In this document: positions 1 to 7,241 of the stretch, in pieces
How the letters are laid out: every line of letters begins with the position of its first letter
How positions within the stretch are numbered: position 1 is the stretch's first letter
Source: Halomonas sp.
GTDB lineage: Bacteria > Pseudomonadota > Gammaproteobacteria > Pseudomonadales > Halomonadaceae
Direction: 5' to 3'
NCBI GenBank assembly: GCA_007129225.1
Contig: SKVX01000472.1
Location: forward strand, 1-7,400
DNA: 7,400 nucleotides
Notes under the pieces: model-generated
What the model was told of the DNA's origin: nothing
What the model saw: only the letters and a program-made list of their open reading frames with translations
The model's database searches: none
Program-made: the position numbers and the translations under genes

Positions 1-3000
1 CAAGGCCTATCCGCAATGCCCCGAAGCGAGCATACATTTCTCCCCGGGCGATATCATTGATGAGACGCAGGTCGGCCAGTATCTCCAGGTTGCGTCCGGT
101 CAGACGCAGGTCACTGACGTGTAGCCTGTTGTCGGACAGATCGACATCGGCATGGCCGTTAATCATTGGCACGGTCAGCAGGCGAGCCAGTCTTGGTCGC
201 TCCCCGGCGCGGGACAAGAACAGGTTGGCCAGCAGCCCCGAGTCACGCATGGCAAGCCCGAATCGAGCCGACAGGCTCATCGGCTGTTGCCAGGTCAGCC
301 GACCTCGCTCCAGGTCGAGCTGAGCCCACCAGCCTTGCACCCGCCGCCCCTCGGCATCTTCATGCATGACATTGTCCAGGCGTAGACGGGTGCCGGCGGC
401 ATCGAAGGTCAGCGTCTCGAGATCGCCCTCCCGCAGCCGGGTATCGAGTGAGAGGTCGCCCCGGAGTCGCTGTTCGCCGACGCGCAGGTCGCTATTGAAC
501 GCCCTGAGCGTCAGGTCGCCCTGGGCTTGGAGGCCCTCCAGCTGCAGGTCGGCCGTCAGGCTGGCGTTGCCTCCGAGCAGTTCGATCCCGGCCCCCGCGG
601 GGAGGTAGTCGCTGTAGGCGGCAATATCCTCCACTTCGGCGATGGGCAGCTCGACTCGGGTCGTGATGGCTTCCACCGGTATCGTCTCCGGGTCGACGGT
701 TAAGCGAGGCAGGGTGGTTTCGAGCCGGAAGTGCCGGCCGTTCAGGTACTCGGCCGTGCCGTCCCGCCGCCCCAGCGAGAGACGGGGCAGGTTGAGTGCC
801 AGTCGCGCTTCGGGCTCGGCCGTGTCACCTTCGACGAAGGCCTCCAGCCTCCCGCTGCCGGCAACGCGATAGTCGAGGAAGGTGACAGCGAGGTGATTGG
901 CATCCACCCTCACCCGGCTGCCGGGCTGGGGTTCATGGCCTACCAGGTCGAGGTCGGCCTGCAGCTGGCCGGCGCCTCGCAGCGTCAGGCCGTGGGCCCT
1001 TGGTAGCAGGCGGTCGAGAAAGCCGAGGCGGTCAACGCTCCCGTCCATTACCAGGTGGGTCCGGGGAACCTGTCCGTCACCGCCGAAGGGGTGGGTGAAG
1101 CGGGCCTGGCGGGCCAATAGCCTAGTCGTCAGGCGCTGTGCTTCATCGTCGTCATCCATCGCCAGGGTGAAACGTGAGCCGGAGAGGTCGAGCAGGCGTC
1201 CGTCCAGGCTGGCATGAGCTAGCAGCAGTTCCAGGCTGAGGGCACCCAGTACCTCGGTGTCGAGCAGGCCGGTGCGGATGTCTTGTCCGGTCAGTGTGAC
1301 CTCCCCCCGTACCCCGCTGGCATCGAAGATCAGTTGACCCCGGCTTGCGGCGCTGCCGCTTAACAGTCGCAACGGCGACGACTCGGGCATGTGACGAGCG
1401 AACACCGCCACATCGGGCACGGCCGCTTCCGGCCAGCTCAGCCTGAGGGTCGCGCTGCGTGCGGCATGATCCCTCGTTGGCGTATCGATGTCGGCGGTCA
1501 GGTCGAGTGACGGTGCCAGCAGCAGGGGGCGTGTGTCCTGGCCCCGGGTCAGCCGCGCCTGTTCCAGTTCGAGCTGCAGTTCTGCGGCGGGTCCATCGGC
1601 CGCCTCCACCAGACGGGCGATGAGTCGACCCCGGCCCTCGGCGTGAAAGTCGAGGAAGCGTGTCTCTAGAGCCGATGCCTCGACGGTCATGCTGCCGCCC
1701 GCCACGGGATAACCATTCTCGAATCGCAGGTCGGCGAACAGCCGGCCTGCGCCGTCCAGAGTCAGGCCGCGACCGCCGAAGGCGTCTTCCAGGAAGACAT
1801 CCAGAAAAGCCAGGTTCGATACGTGCCCAACCACGGTCAGGGAACCGTCCAGGGATACCGGGTCGCCCTCCGAATGCCACGTCGTGAGCGGTTCACGCGT
1901 GGTGAAGCTGGCCTGGGGAAAGGTCAGCTCGGTGACCATGGGAGTCGCTTCGCCTGCCGGAACCTCTCGGGCTGCCGCCACCCTTAGCCGGCTGCCCGAG
2001 AGGTCCAGGCGGGAAGCCACCGGGTCCAGGTCGGCAAGGTTCATCCCCAGTGCCAGCTCGCCGACGAGGGACTGCTCCATCAGTGTCATCGCGATGTCGC
2101 TACCGTCAAGGTCGGCTCGACCCTCGAGTCTGCCCTCTCGATACTCGAACCGAGCGTCCAACAGTGCCGACCCGGCATGAAGCGTCAGCGGCAGGCCGGG
2201 TGGAAGGTAGCGCGACAGGCGGCTAACGTCGGGGACTTCGGCCCCACGCCAGGCCATGCGTGCCGAGTCGGGCGGGGCCGGTGGCGCGGTGAGGTCGGCG
2301 CTCTCGAGGCGGGCCGATATCGTGAAGTGCCGGCTGGTCAGCAGCGGTGCCTCCTCATCTGATCCGAGGGGGCGCATCACCACATCCTCCAGAGTCACCT
2401 CGAGGTGGGGCTGTGGTGACGCCTCCCCGGCATGAATCTTGAGGCTGGCCAGGCCCCGGCCGGAAATCCGTTGCCGAGCTTCGCTGTCACGTTCGCCGTC
2501 CAGCAGGGCGGCCTCATCGAGTTCAACCGCCAGCTCCGGCGAGTCCAGGGTCACTTCACTCCCCGTGCTCAGCTCGCCACCGCGCAGCGACAGCTCGGCG
2601 GTGAGGCCCCCCCTGCCTTCCACCGTGAGCCAGGGCGTGGCTTGGAGATAGGGGTTGAACACATCCCAGGCATCGGCGCGCCCGGCCAGGGAAAGGCGTC
2701 CTGATACCCGGCTCAACTGCTGGCGATCCAGGCCTGTTGTGGGGTCGAAGGTGGCCACGTTCAGCGCTGTTTCCAGTTCCAGGTCGTCGGCCAGCAGGGT
2801 GTCGTTGCGCCATAGGGAGCCGGCATCGAGTGTCAGCCGGAGCGATTCGGCGCCAACTCGCCGCGTCGCCAGTTCCAGGCCCCTGGCTTGCAGCTGGCCC
2901 TCGCCCAGCAGGCGGTGGGCTCCTAACTGCAGCAGGCGAATACCCTGGGCGTCGAGCGTCGGCAGGGTCAGTTGCCGACGGATCAGCCCGGCTGCCGAGA

Positions 3001-3295
3001 TACGCACCTCGGCCTCATCCACCGCCAGGTAGAGAGGCAGTTCGTCGGCGTGACGCTCGATGGTCAGGCCTTGAAGATGCAGCTGTCCCGGCCAGAGGCT
3101 CCATCCGGTATCCCAGGCCACCGTCACATGGGGCAGGCGGCGGTCGATCCAGTCCTGGGTCCATGCGCTGCTGAGCAGGAGATTGGTCCCGACCAGAGCC
3201 GACACCAGCAGCATCAGAAGGCTGGAGAGAGACCAGAACAGGAACCGGGCACGTAGCCGGCTGGGATAGGGTATTTTTTCCTTGGTCTGGGGCAT
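1..3295 (-). CDS. Large AsmA/TamB-like envelope protein (probable lipid-bridge type), C-terminus beyond window
   Basis: One minus-strand frame runs from an ATG at 3295 to the left edge without a stop, giving 1098 residues; the C-terminus lies outside the window. A basic N-terminus (RLRAR, residues 13-17) precedes one hydrophobic segment at about 18-41, which would anchor it in the inner membrane. The rest has alternating polar/hydrophobic short strands rich in Leu, Asp and Gly (such as LTLDGAGRL and LTLRGAGQL), typical of AsmA, TamB, YdbH and YhdP proteins, whose repeated beta-grooves carry phospholipid across the periplasm. Three related modules start near residues 354 (VPDVSRLSRYLP), 626 (VPDVAVFARHMP) and 888 (VEDIAAYSDYLP). 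I cannot say which named subfamily it belongs to. Start choice: an in-frame TAA at 3362-3364 bounds the frame. AAGGAG at 3313-3318 is 17 bases from the ATG, too far. GAAGG (3309-3313) sits 7 bases before an in-frame CTG at 3301, so a CTG start two codons upstream is possible. Existence is near certain; the lipid-transport role is inferred from fold style. Confidence 0.85.
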   Translation of the reverse strand, partial: MPQTKEKIPYPSRLRARFLFWSLSSLLMLLVSALVGTNLLLSSAWTQDWIDRRLPHVTVAWDTGWSLWPGQLHLQGLTIERHADELPLYLAVDEAEVRISAAGLIRRQLTLPTLDAQGIRLLQLGAHRLLGEGQLQARGLELATRRVGAESLRLTLDAGSLWRNDTLLADDLELETALNVATFDPTTGLDRQQLSRVSGRLSLAGRADAWDVFNPYLQATPWLTVEGRGGLTAELSLRGGELSTGSEVTLDSPELAVELDEAALLDGERDSEARQRISGRGLASLKIHAGEASPQPHLEVTLEDVVMRPLGSDEEAPLLTSRHFTISARLESADLTAPPAPPDSARMAWRGAEVPDVSRLSRYLPPGLPLTLHAGSALLDARFEYREGRLEGRADLDGSDIAMTLMEQSLVGELALGMNLADLDPVASRLDLSGSRLRVAAAREVPAGEATPMVTELTFPQASFTTREPLTTWHSEGDPVSLDGSLTVVGHVSNLAFLDVFLEDAFGGRGLTLDGAGRLFADLRFENGYPVAGGSMTVEASALETRFLDFHAEGRGRLIARLVEAADGPAAELQLELEQARLTRGQDTRPLLLAPSLDLTADIDTPTRDHAARSATLRLSWPEAAVPDVAVFARHMPESSPLRLLSGSAASRGQLIFDASGVRGEVTLTGQDIRTGLLDTEVLGALSLELLLAHASLDGRLLDLSGSRFTLAMDDDDEAQRLTTRLLARQARFTHPFGGDGQVPRTHLVMDGSVDRLGFLDRLLPRAHGLTLRGAGQLQADLDLVGHEPQPGSRVRVDANHLAVTFLDYRVAGSGRLEAFVEGDTAEPEARLALNLPRLSLGRRDGTAEYLNGRHFRLETTLPRLTVDPETIPVEAITTRVELPIAEVEDIAAYSDYLPAGAGIELLGGNASLTADLQLEGLQAQGDLTLRAFNSDLRVGEQRLRGDLSLDTRLREGDLETLTFDAAGTRLRLDNVMHEDAEGRRVQGWWAQLDLERGRLTWQQPMSLSARFGLAMRDSGLLANLFLSRAGERPRLARLLTVPMINGHADVDLSDNRLHVSDLRLTGRNLEILADLRLINDIARGEMYARFGALRIGL

Positions 3296-3420
3296 CGTCA
3301 GGCGGCTGCCTTCTCCTTGTCGATCGGTGCCATGCTCCCGGTGGCTTCGCACTCGGGGAATTTATGGCATCATCATCGTTACTTTTTGTGGCACATCATC
3401 CAGGGCAGGTCGGACCACAT
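3296..3420. other. Divergent intergenic region
   Basis: This 125-base gap separates the large minus-strand envelope gene from the plus-strand DUF3581 gene, so promoters for both should lie here. The stretch around 3360-3400 is AT-richer than its surroundings (AATTTATGG, ACTTTTTG), as expected of a promoter zone. I could not find a -35/-10 pair with acceptable spacing on either strand and therefore call no promoter. If the DUF3581 gene starts at its upstream ATG (3364), the gap shrinks to 68 bases. Confidence 0.5.
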
Positions 3421-4134
3421 ATGTTTCTTGATACTTACTATACGCAAACGGATTCGCGCATTCGCATCACCGCACAGCAGGCGAGCGATTTCGCCAAGGG
3501 CATTGCCGGCGACTTCAACCCCATTCATGATCCCCAGGCGCGGCGATTCTGCGTCCCCGGCGACCTGCTGTTTGCACTCGTTCTGAGCCGCTTTGGCCTT
3601 TCGCGGGAAATGGATTTTCGTTTCCGAAGCATGGTCGGTGATGGAGTCACGCTGCGCCTGGAGGAGGATGAAAGCGGGCACATCGGTGTCAGCGACGATG
3701 AGGGAAAGCGCTATCTTGATGTGACGCGCAGCGGTGAAACGACCCGGGACGAGTCTGCGGTGGAGGCCTTCACCCGCTGCTATGTGGCGTTCTCGGGCAA
3801 GAACTTCCCCCATGTGCTCAAGCCGCTGCTCGAGGAGAAGGGCGTCATGTTCAACCCGCGCCGGCCGCTGGTGATCTACGACAGCATGGGCTTCTCGCTG
3901 GAAAGAATGGACCTGGAGCGGCCCTCGCTCGAGCTGGTGGACTCGAGCATGGCGGTGAACGGCAAGCGCGGCGACGTGACCCTGCAATTCCGCATTACCG
4001 ATGGTGGGGCCGAGGTCGGCAGCGGCTCGAAAAAGCTGGTTGTCAGCGGGCTGTGCGACTATGACGCCTCAGCCATGGACGCCATCGTCACCGAGTTCTA
4101 TCGTCTGAAGGCGGCCTACGAAGCCGGTGGCTGA
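3421..4134 (+). CDS. DUF3581 family protein with hotdog hydratase-like motif
   Basis: A 237-residue soluble protein that I recognise as the DUF3581 family of gammaproteobacteria, whose function is not established. The N-terminus (MFLDTYYTQ) is followed by a block resembling MaoC/R-hydratase hotdog domains: FAKGIAGDFNPIHD at residues 24-37, then FCVPGDLLFALVLSR at 43-57. In R-specific enoyl-CoA hydratases the Asp and His of G-D-x-N-P-[LIV]-H are catalytic; the matching residues here are Asp31 and His36. The second half (about 145-212) ends in strand-rich sequence that could be a second hotdog-like unit. No signal peptide or membrane segment is seen. Start: the frame also has an ATG at 3364, which would add 19 residues of atypical sequence (MASSSLLFVAHH). 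I prefer 3421 because it matches how I remember family members beginning, but neither start has a good ribosome binding site. It converges on the stress gene with only 15 bases between the stops. Confidence 0.85.
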   Translation: MFLDTYYTQTDSRIRITAQQASDFAKGIAGDFNPIHDPQARRFCVPGDLLFALVLSRFGLSREMDFRFRSMVGDGVTLRLEEDESGHIGVSDDEGKRYLDVTRSGETTRDESAVEAFTRCYVAFSGKNFPHVLKPLLEEKGVMFNPRRPLVIYDSMGFSLERMDLERPSLELVDSSMAVNGKRGDVTLQFRITDGGAEVGSGSKKLVVSGLCDYDASAMDAIVTEFYRLKAAYEAGG

Positions 4135-4149
4135 CAGGCCTCGGCCGGC

Positions 4150-5043
4150 TCATACGACAACGGTCACCGGGCACGACGCTTGGTCGATCACCCGATGGCT
4201 GACGCTTCCCAGCAGCTTTTCCCGCCATGTGCCAAGCCCACGGCGGCCCATCACGATAACCGGATAGTCCTCGTGGCGCCGAGCCTGCTGGATGATGGCC
4301 TCGGCATAGCGTTCGCCGGCCAGCACCTGCTCGATGATGCCCGCCGGCACATCGCCCAGCACCTTGCGCGCGCGGTTGAAGATGCGCTCCGCCTCGTCGG
4401 TGGGGTCGTCAGCCTGCTGCGGTGGCTTGCCCCCCGGGCGACAGAACAGCAGCTCCACCGCCGCATCGGCACTGCGCGCCAGGTCACCTGCCAGGAGGGC
4501 GGCGCTGTCGCTGTGCCGTGAGCCGTCCACCGGCAGCAGCACGCGGCCGATACGTTGAATATCCTCGGGGGCCGCTTCGGCATGTACCACCGTGACCGGG
4601 CAGGGAGCCTTGTGAACCACCTCGTTGCTGACGCTGCCCTCCACGAACTTGCCCATATCGCTGAGATGACGGGCGCCTATCACCAGCAGGCAGGCCTCCT
4701 GGCGCCGGGCGTGTTCGACGATGGCGCGTGCCGGATGGCGAATGAAGGTGTCGTCCTCCAGGGTCACCTCGTCGACGGTCGTCTCAAGCGTTGGATCGAT
4801 GGACTGCCTGGCACGGGAAAAGGCGTTTCTGGCGGCTTCCAGGCGCAGTGAGCGGTCCCGGTCGGCTTCGGCTAGCCGGTTGGCGGGCAGGTCGCTGAGT
4901 TCTGGGGGATTCAACGGCATCACATGCAGCAGCTGCAGCGATGCCTGCAGCAGGCGGGCCAGCATCGCGGCGTGACGTGTGGCAGCGTCGGCGGTGGGTG
5001 AGCCATCCACTGGCACGATCACGAGCGAAATGCGCTCACTCAT
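4150..5043 (-). CDS. Tandem-domain universal stress protein (UspA family)
   Basis: A 297-residue cytosolic protein made of two Usp domains, at about residues 1-155 and 165-297. Each opens with a strand ending in PVDGS (residues 11-15 and 171-175) and ends in CPVTVV (148-153 and 291-296). The nucleotide-binding signature of the family is G-x2-G-x9-G-[ST]. Domain 2 has it intact (G266, G269, G279-S280). Domain 1 keeps the outer parts (G123, G136-S137) but has His126 in place of the second Gly, so ATP binding may be limited to domain 2. Two-domain Usp proteins usually act in stress survival, binding ATP or other ligands; the specific stress cannot be read from sequence. The ATG at 5043 has a strong ribosome binding site, AAGGGAG, seven bases upstream. 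The gene lies 45 bases downstream of the acyltransferase gene on the same strand with no evident terminator between, so co-transcription is likely. Confidence 0.95.
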   Translation of the reverse strand: MSERISLVIVPVDGSPTADAATRHAAMLARLLQASLQLLHVMPLNPPELSDLPANRLAEADRDRSLRLEAARNAFSRARQSIDPTLETTVDEVTLEDDTFIRHPARAIVEHARRQEACLLVIGARHLSDMGKFVEGSVSNEVVHKAPCPVTVVHAEAAPEDIQRIGRVLLPVDGSRHSDSAALLAGDLARSADAAVELLFCRPGGKPPQQADDPTDEAERIFNRARKVLGDVPAGIIEQVLAGERYAEAIIQQARRHEDYPVIVMGRRGLGTWREKLLGSVSHRVIDQASCPVTVVV

Positions 5044-5050
5044 GGTAGGT

Positions 5051-5057
5051 CTCCCTT
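5051..5057 (-). promoter_or_regulatory. Ribosome binding site of the stress protein gene
   Basis: On the minus strand this reads AAGGGAG, seven bases before the ATG at 5043. It is the best Shine-Dalgarno match among the minus-strand genes here and fixes the start. It gives the stress gene its own translation start even if the mRNA begins upstream of the acyltransferase gene. Confidence 0.75.
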
Positions 5058-5088
5058 GCAGGCAGAGATGGTGGGTCAGGTTTCCAGA

Positions 5089-6150
5089 TTAGCGCAATTG
5101 ACCCGTTGGCGTCTGCTGGGTACCCGGCACGAAGAGTCGCTTGCCGAACAGCATGCCGCCCCAGCGAGTGAGGTTCGCGAGTTGATTCAGCCAGATGGAC
5201 CCAGCAAGGCCGACCACGACCAACGATACGACATACACCTGCAGGGGCATGGCCAGGACGTCATTCACCGCGTCCACCATGGCGAAGAACATCGGGTGGG
5301 CCAGATAGATGCCGAAGGAGTACTGGTTGATGTACTTGACCAGCGGTGGTGCCGGCCGGTGGCGAAGTCGAGTCACCGCGCTGAGAGTGAACAGGATGAA
5401 CAGCGGCACCACCCATGTCTCCTTGGAGGAGTACTCCAGCCAGCCGGGCAGCGTCAGCAGGACGATGACGCCAACGAAGGCCGCCAGGTAGCGTGGTTGT
5501 GCGAGTGGCTTCAGTACCGGCACCTCATCCAGGCGGGGAGGATCCAGTTGGGTGTAGTAGCGCACCACCAGCATGGCCAGGAAGAACAGGTAGATCCAAC
5601 CCAGGGGGGCTATCCAGAGCAGGTAGCCGGGTGGCTCGATACCGTACAGTCGGGTCAGTCCCCAGTAGGCCATGCCGATCAGGCTGCCGATCACCAGCCA
5701 GGTGCCGGGTTTCAGCCAGCGCTCCAGGCCATAGCGGGCATACAGCCAGTAGAAGGCATAGAACTGCATGGCGATGATCAGGAAATAGCCGTGCCAGCCG
5801 GCATAGACCAGATAGAAGACCAGGTTTTCCCAGAACCCGATAGCGATGCCATCGTGCTGAAGGCTCAAGAAGTTGGTGGTCGAATAGATCAGCCCATAGA
5901 TCAGGTAGGGCACCATCACATACTGCAGGCGCTTGATGAGAAAACCGTCGGGCGGATGGCTGGCGTAGCGGGCCGCGAACAGGAAGATCGAGATGAAGAT
6001 GAAGATTGGCGTGCCGAGGACCGTGGGGATGCGAGCCAGGTCCACGTAGACATTGTCGATGTGCTGGTTCAATCGATCGAGCAAGTGAAAAGCGAAGACG
6101 GCAAGGCAGCCGTAGAAGCGCAGCCAATAGATTTCTTCGATTTGCTTCAT
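5089..6150 (-). CDS. Acyltransferase-3 family integral membrane protein
   Basis: A 353-residue, very hydrophobic protein with about ten predicted membrane segments by eye. It opens with YWLRFYGCLAVFAFHLLDR (residues 8-26); Arg11 and His22 match the R...H pair conserved in the first helix of acyltransferase-3 (PF01757) proteins. Further family-like blocks are GTPIFIFISIFLF (46-58), KRLQYVMVPYLIY (73-85), HGYFLIIAMQFYAF (120-133) and the late QYSFGIYLAHP (276-286). These proteins transfer acyl groups, often acetyl or succinyl, across the inner membrane onto polysaccharides or lipid-linked sugars; the style recalls IcaC- and OafA-type enzymes, but the substrate cannot be assigned. There is no fused periplasmic SGNH domain. 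No glycan biosynthesis cluster is visible here. Upstream, GGGAAGG (6161-6167) lies ten bases and AAGGA (6153-6157) two bases before the ATG; neither is ideal. It is divergent from the esterase gene and probably leads an operon with the stress gene. Confidence 0.9.
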   Translation of the reverse strand: MKQIEEIYWLRFYGCLAVFAFHLLDRLNQHIDNVYVDLARIPTVLGTPIFIFISIFLFAARYASHPPDGFLIKRLQYVMVPYLIYGLIYSTTNFLSLQHDGIAIGFWENLVFYLVYAGWHGYFLIIAMQFYAFYWLYARYGLERWLKPGTWLVIGSLIGMAYWGLTRLYGIEPPGYLLWIAPLGWIYLFFLAMLVVRYYTQLDPPRLDEVPVLKPLAQPRYLAAFVGVIVLLTLPGWLEYSSKETWVVPLFILFTLSAVTRLRHRPAPPLVKYINQYSFGIYLAHPMFFAMVDAVNDVLAMPLQVYVVSLVVVGLAGSIWLNQLANLTRWGGMLFGKRLFVPGTQQTPTGQLR

Positions 6151-6256
6151 GGTCCTTGGGCCTTCCCTGGTGTCGTGGGCACTGTCCGGTTGAATCAGCT
6201 CCGTTGGGGTAGCAAAGATGGAACATCCTGCGCCAGTGTGCTGTCGACAGCGTGGA

Positions 6257-6273
6257 CGAGGGGAAATTCCTCG
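6257..6273. promoter_or_regulatory. Imperfect palindrome, candidate operator
   Basis: The 17 bases CGAGGGGAAATTCCTCG have arms CGAGG (6257-6261) and CCTCG (6269-6273). They also contain GGAA-A-TTCC (6262-6270) in a second register. It lies 50 bases upstream of the esterase ATG, a position suited to a regulator or RNA polymerase site. A second spaced pair, GGAA (6278-6281) and TTCC (6288-6291), follows. I recognise no known regulator motif. A dyad this short can occur by chance. Confidence 0.25.
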
Positions 6274-6310
6274 TTTGGGAACCGTTTTTCCTACATCCGA
6301 TCCCGGGCAC

Positions 6311-6316
6311 AGGGAG
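6311..6316 (+). promoter_or_regulatory. Ribosome binding site of the esterase gene
   Basis: AGGGAG lies seven bases before the ATG at 6324. It decides the start between this codon and an in-frame ATG at 6252, which lacks such a site and would put 24 extra residues before the signal peptide. Confidence 0.75.
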
Positions 6317-6323
6317 TCCGTGC

Positions 6324-7241
6324 ATGAACATCAGCCGCGCTACGAGGCTATTCCTGGGGTTGGGGCTGCTGCTGGCTACCGCCCCGGCCTTGGCTGGAGA
6401 GGTGACCCACCACCGCTTTCATTCGGCGGTGCTTGAGCGCGACTACGCCTATACCCTCTATCTGCCGGCGGGCTACCGGGAGTCGAATCTAGCCTATCCG
6501 GTGCTCTACCTGCTGCACGGCTCCTTTGGCAGCGAGTCCGACTGGGTCGAGCGTGGCGCACTGAAGGAGACAGCGGATCGCCTGATTCGCCAGGGTGAGA
6601 TTCCGCCGGTGGTCATCGTGATGCCCGGCAGCTATAGCTGGTGGATCGACGGCTACAACGAGGCGTCGCGAACGGCCTTCTTCGAGGATCTACTGCCCCG
6701 GGTGGAGGAGACATGGCAGGTAGTCCCTCTGCGGGAGTGGCGCGGGGTGGCGGGTCTTTCCGCCGGTGGCTATGGCAGCCTCAATTTCGTGCTCGAGCGG
6801 CCGGAGCTCTTTGCTGCAGCCGCGGCCCTTAGCCCGGCCAGCTACCATCCGCTTCCTCCCGCCAACTCCTCGGCGCATCGCCACCCGGCCTTCCTCGACG
6901 GCAACGGGCAGTTCGATGCCGACCTATGGCAGCGGCGCAACTACACCGCCTATCTCGAGCGCTATCTGGAGCGGGGTATCGTCGTGCCACTCTACCTCAG
7001 TGCCGGCGACCGTGACGTCTACAACGCGGAGCACCACGCCCGGCTGGTGCACCAGGCGCTGAGGAGCCACCAGCCCGGCCTGGTGCCCCTGGAAGTGCTT
7101 AGTGGCGGGCATACCTGGCGGATCTGGCGTGCCAGCCTGCCCAGCGCCCTCGCGTGGATGTTCCAGTTCCTGCAGGGTCCGGTATCGCTGGAGAGGCTGG
7201 CCCAGCAGGGCGCGACCGAAAGTCGCAGGGAGCTTCGCTAG
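6324..7241 (+). CDS. Exported alpha/beta-hydrolase, esterase D/feruloyl-esterase-like family
   Basis: A 305-residue protein with a signal peptide: basic start (MNISRATR), hydrophobic core LFLGLGLLLA (residues 9-18) and a probable cleavage site after APALA (residue 24). It is therefore periplasmic or secreted. The mature part fits the putative esterase family (PF00756), which includes S-formylglutathione hydrolases, feruloyl and acetyl-xylan esterases, and the antigen 85 acyltransferases. The nucleophile elbow GLSAGGYG centres on Ser146. An acid is likely in GDRD (228-231), Asp231 being the best candidate, and the base is His263 in SGGHTW. LLHGSFG (63-69) supplies the oxyanion loop. The triad is complete, so it should be active. 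The substrate is unknown; an acyl ester on a glycan is plausible given the divergent acyltransferase, but small-ester or plant-polymer hydrolysis is equally possible. The start is set by AGGGAG seven bases upstream. The C-terminal tail (about 286-305) is polar and looks unstructured. Confidence 0.92.
   Translation: MNISRATRLFLGLGLLLATAPALAGEVTHHRFHSAVLERDYAYTLYLPAGYRESNLAYPVLYLLHGSFGSESDWVERGALKETADRLIRQGEIPPVVIVMPGSYSWWIDGYNEASRTAFFEDLLPRVEETWQVVPLREWRGVAGLSAGGYGSLNFVLERPELFAAAAALSPASYHPLPPANSSAHRHPAFLDGNGQFDADLWQRRNYTAYLERYLERGIVVPLYLSAGDRDVYNAEHHARLVHQALRSHQPGLVPLEVLSGGHTWRIWRASLPSALAWMFQFLQGPVSLERLAQQGATESRRELR

Larger units (their letters stand above)
6151..6323. other. Divergent intergenic region between acyltransferase and esterase genes
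   Basis: This 173-base spacer must hold the promoters of two genes transcribed away from each other. I see no well-spaced -35/-10 pair on either strand. Its notable content is a dyad around 6257-6273 and a second GGAA...TTCC pair at 6278-6291, both on the esterase side. Confidence 0.5.

Noticed and set aside
1152..1880. A 242-codon minus-strand open frame inside the large envelope gene
   Set aside because: It is in a different frame from the continuous 1098-residue reading. Its product is Arg/Pro/Gly-rich low-complexity sequence typical of out-of-frame GC-rich DNA.
3379..3987. A 202-codon minus-strand open frame opposite the DUF3581 gene
   Set aside because: The plus-strand frame matches a known protein family. 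The antisense product (rich in His, Arg and Ala) shows no recognisable domain and has no ribosome binding site.
4123..4150. Possible bidirectional terminator between the convergent DUF3581 and stress protein genes
   Set aside because: Possible stems (AGCCGG with CCGGCT, or GCCGG with a bulged partner) overlap the coding ends, have a long loop or a bulge, and no T-tract follows on either strand.
5056..6327. A 423-codon open frame on the plus strand opposite the acyltransferase gene
   Set aside because: Its translation is rich in Gln, His, Asp and Glu with no family-like blocks, as expected for the antisense of a GC-rich membrane protein gene. The minus-strand frame has clear acyltransferase-3 motifs.
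5525..6331. A 268-codon minus-strand open frame overlapping the acyltransferase and its upstream region
   Set aside because: It is an out-of-frame reading of the acyltransferase gene, with many Pro, His and Arg residues and no domain-like pattern.
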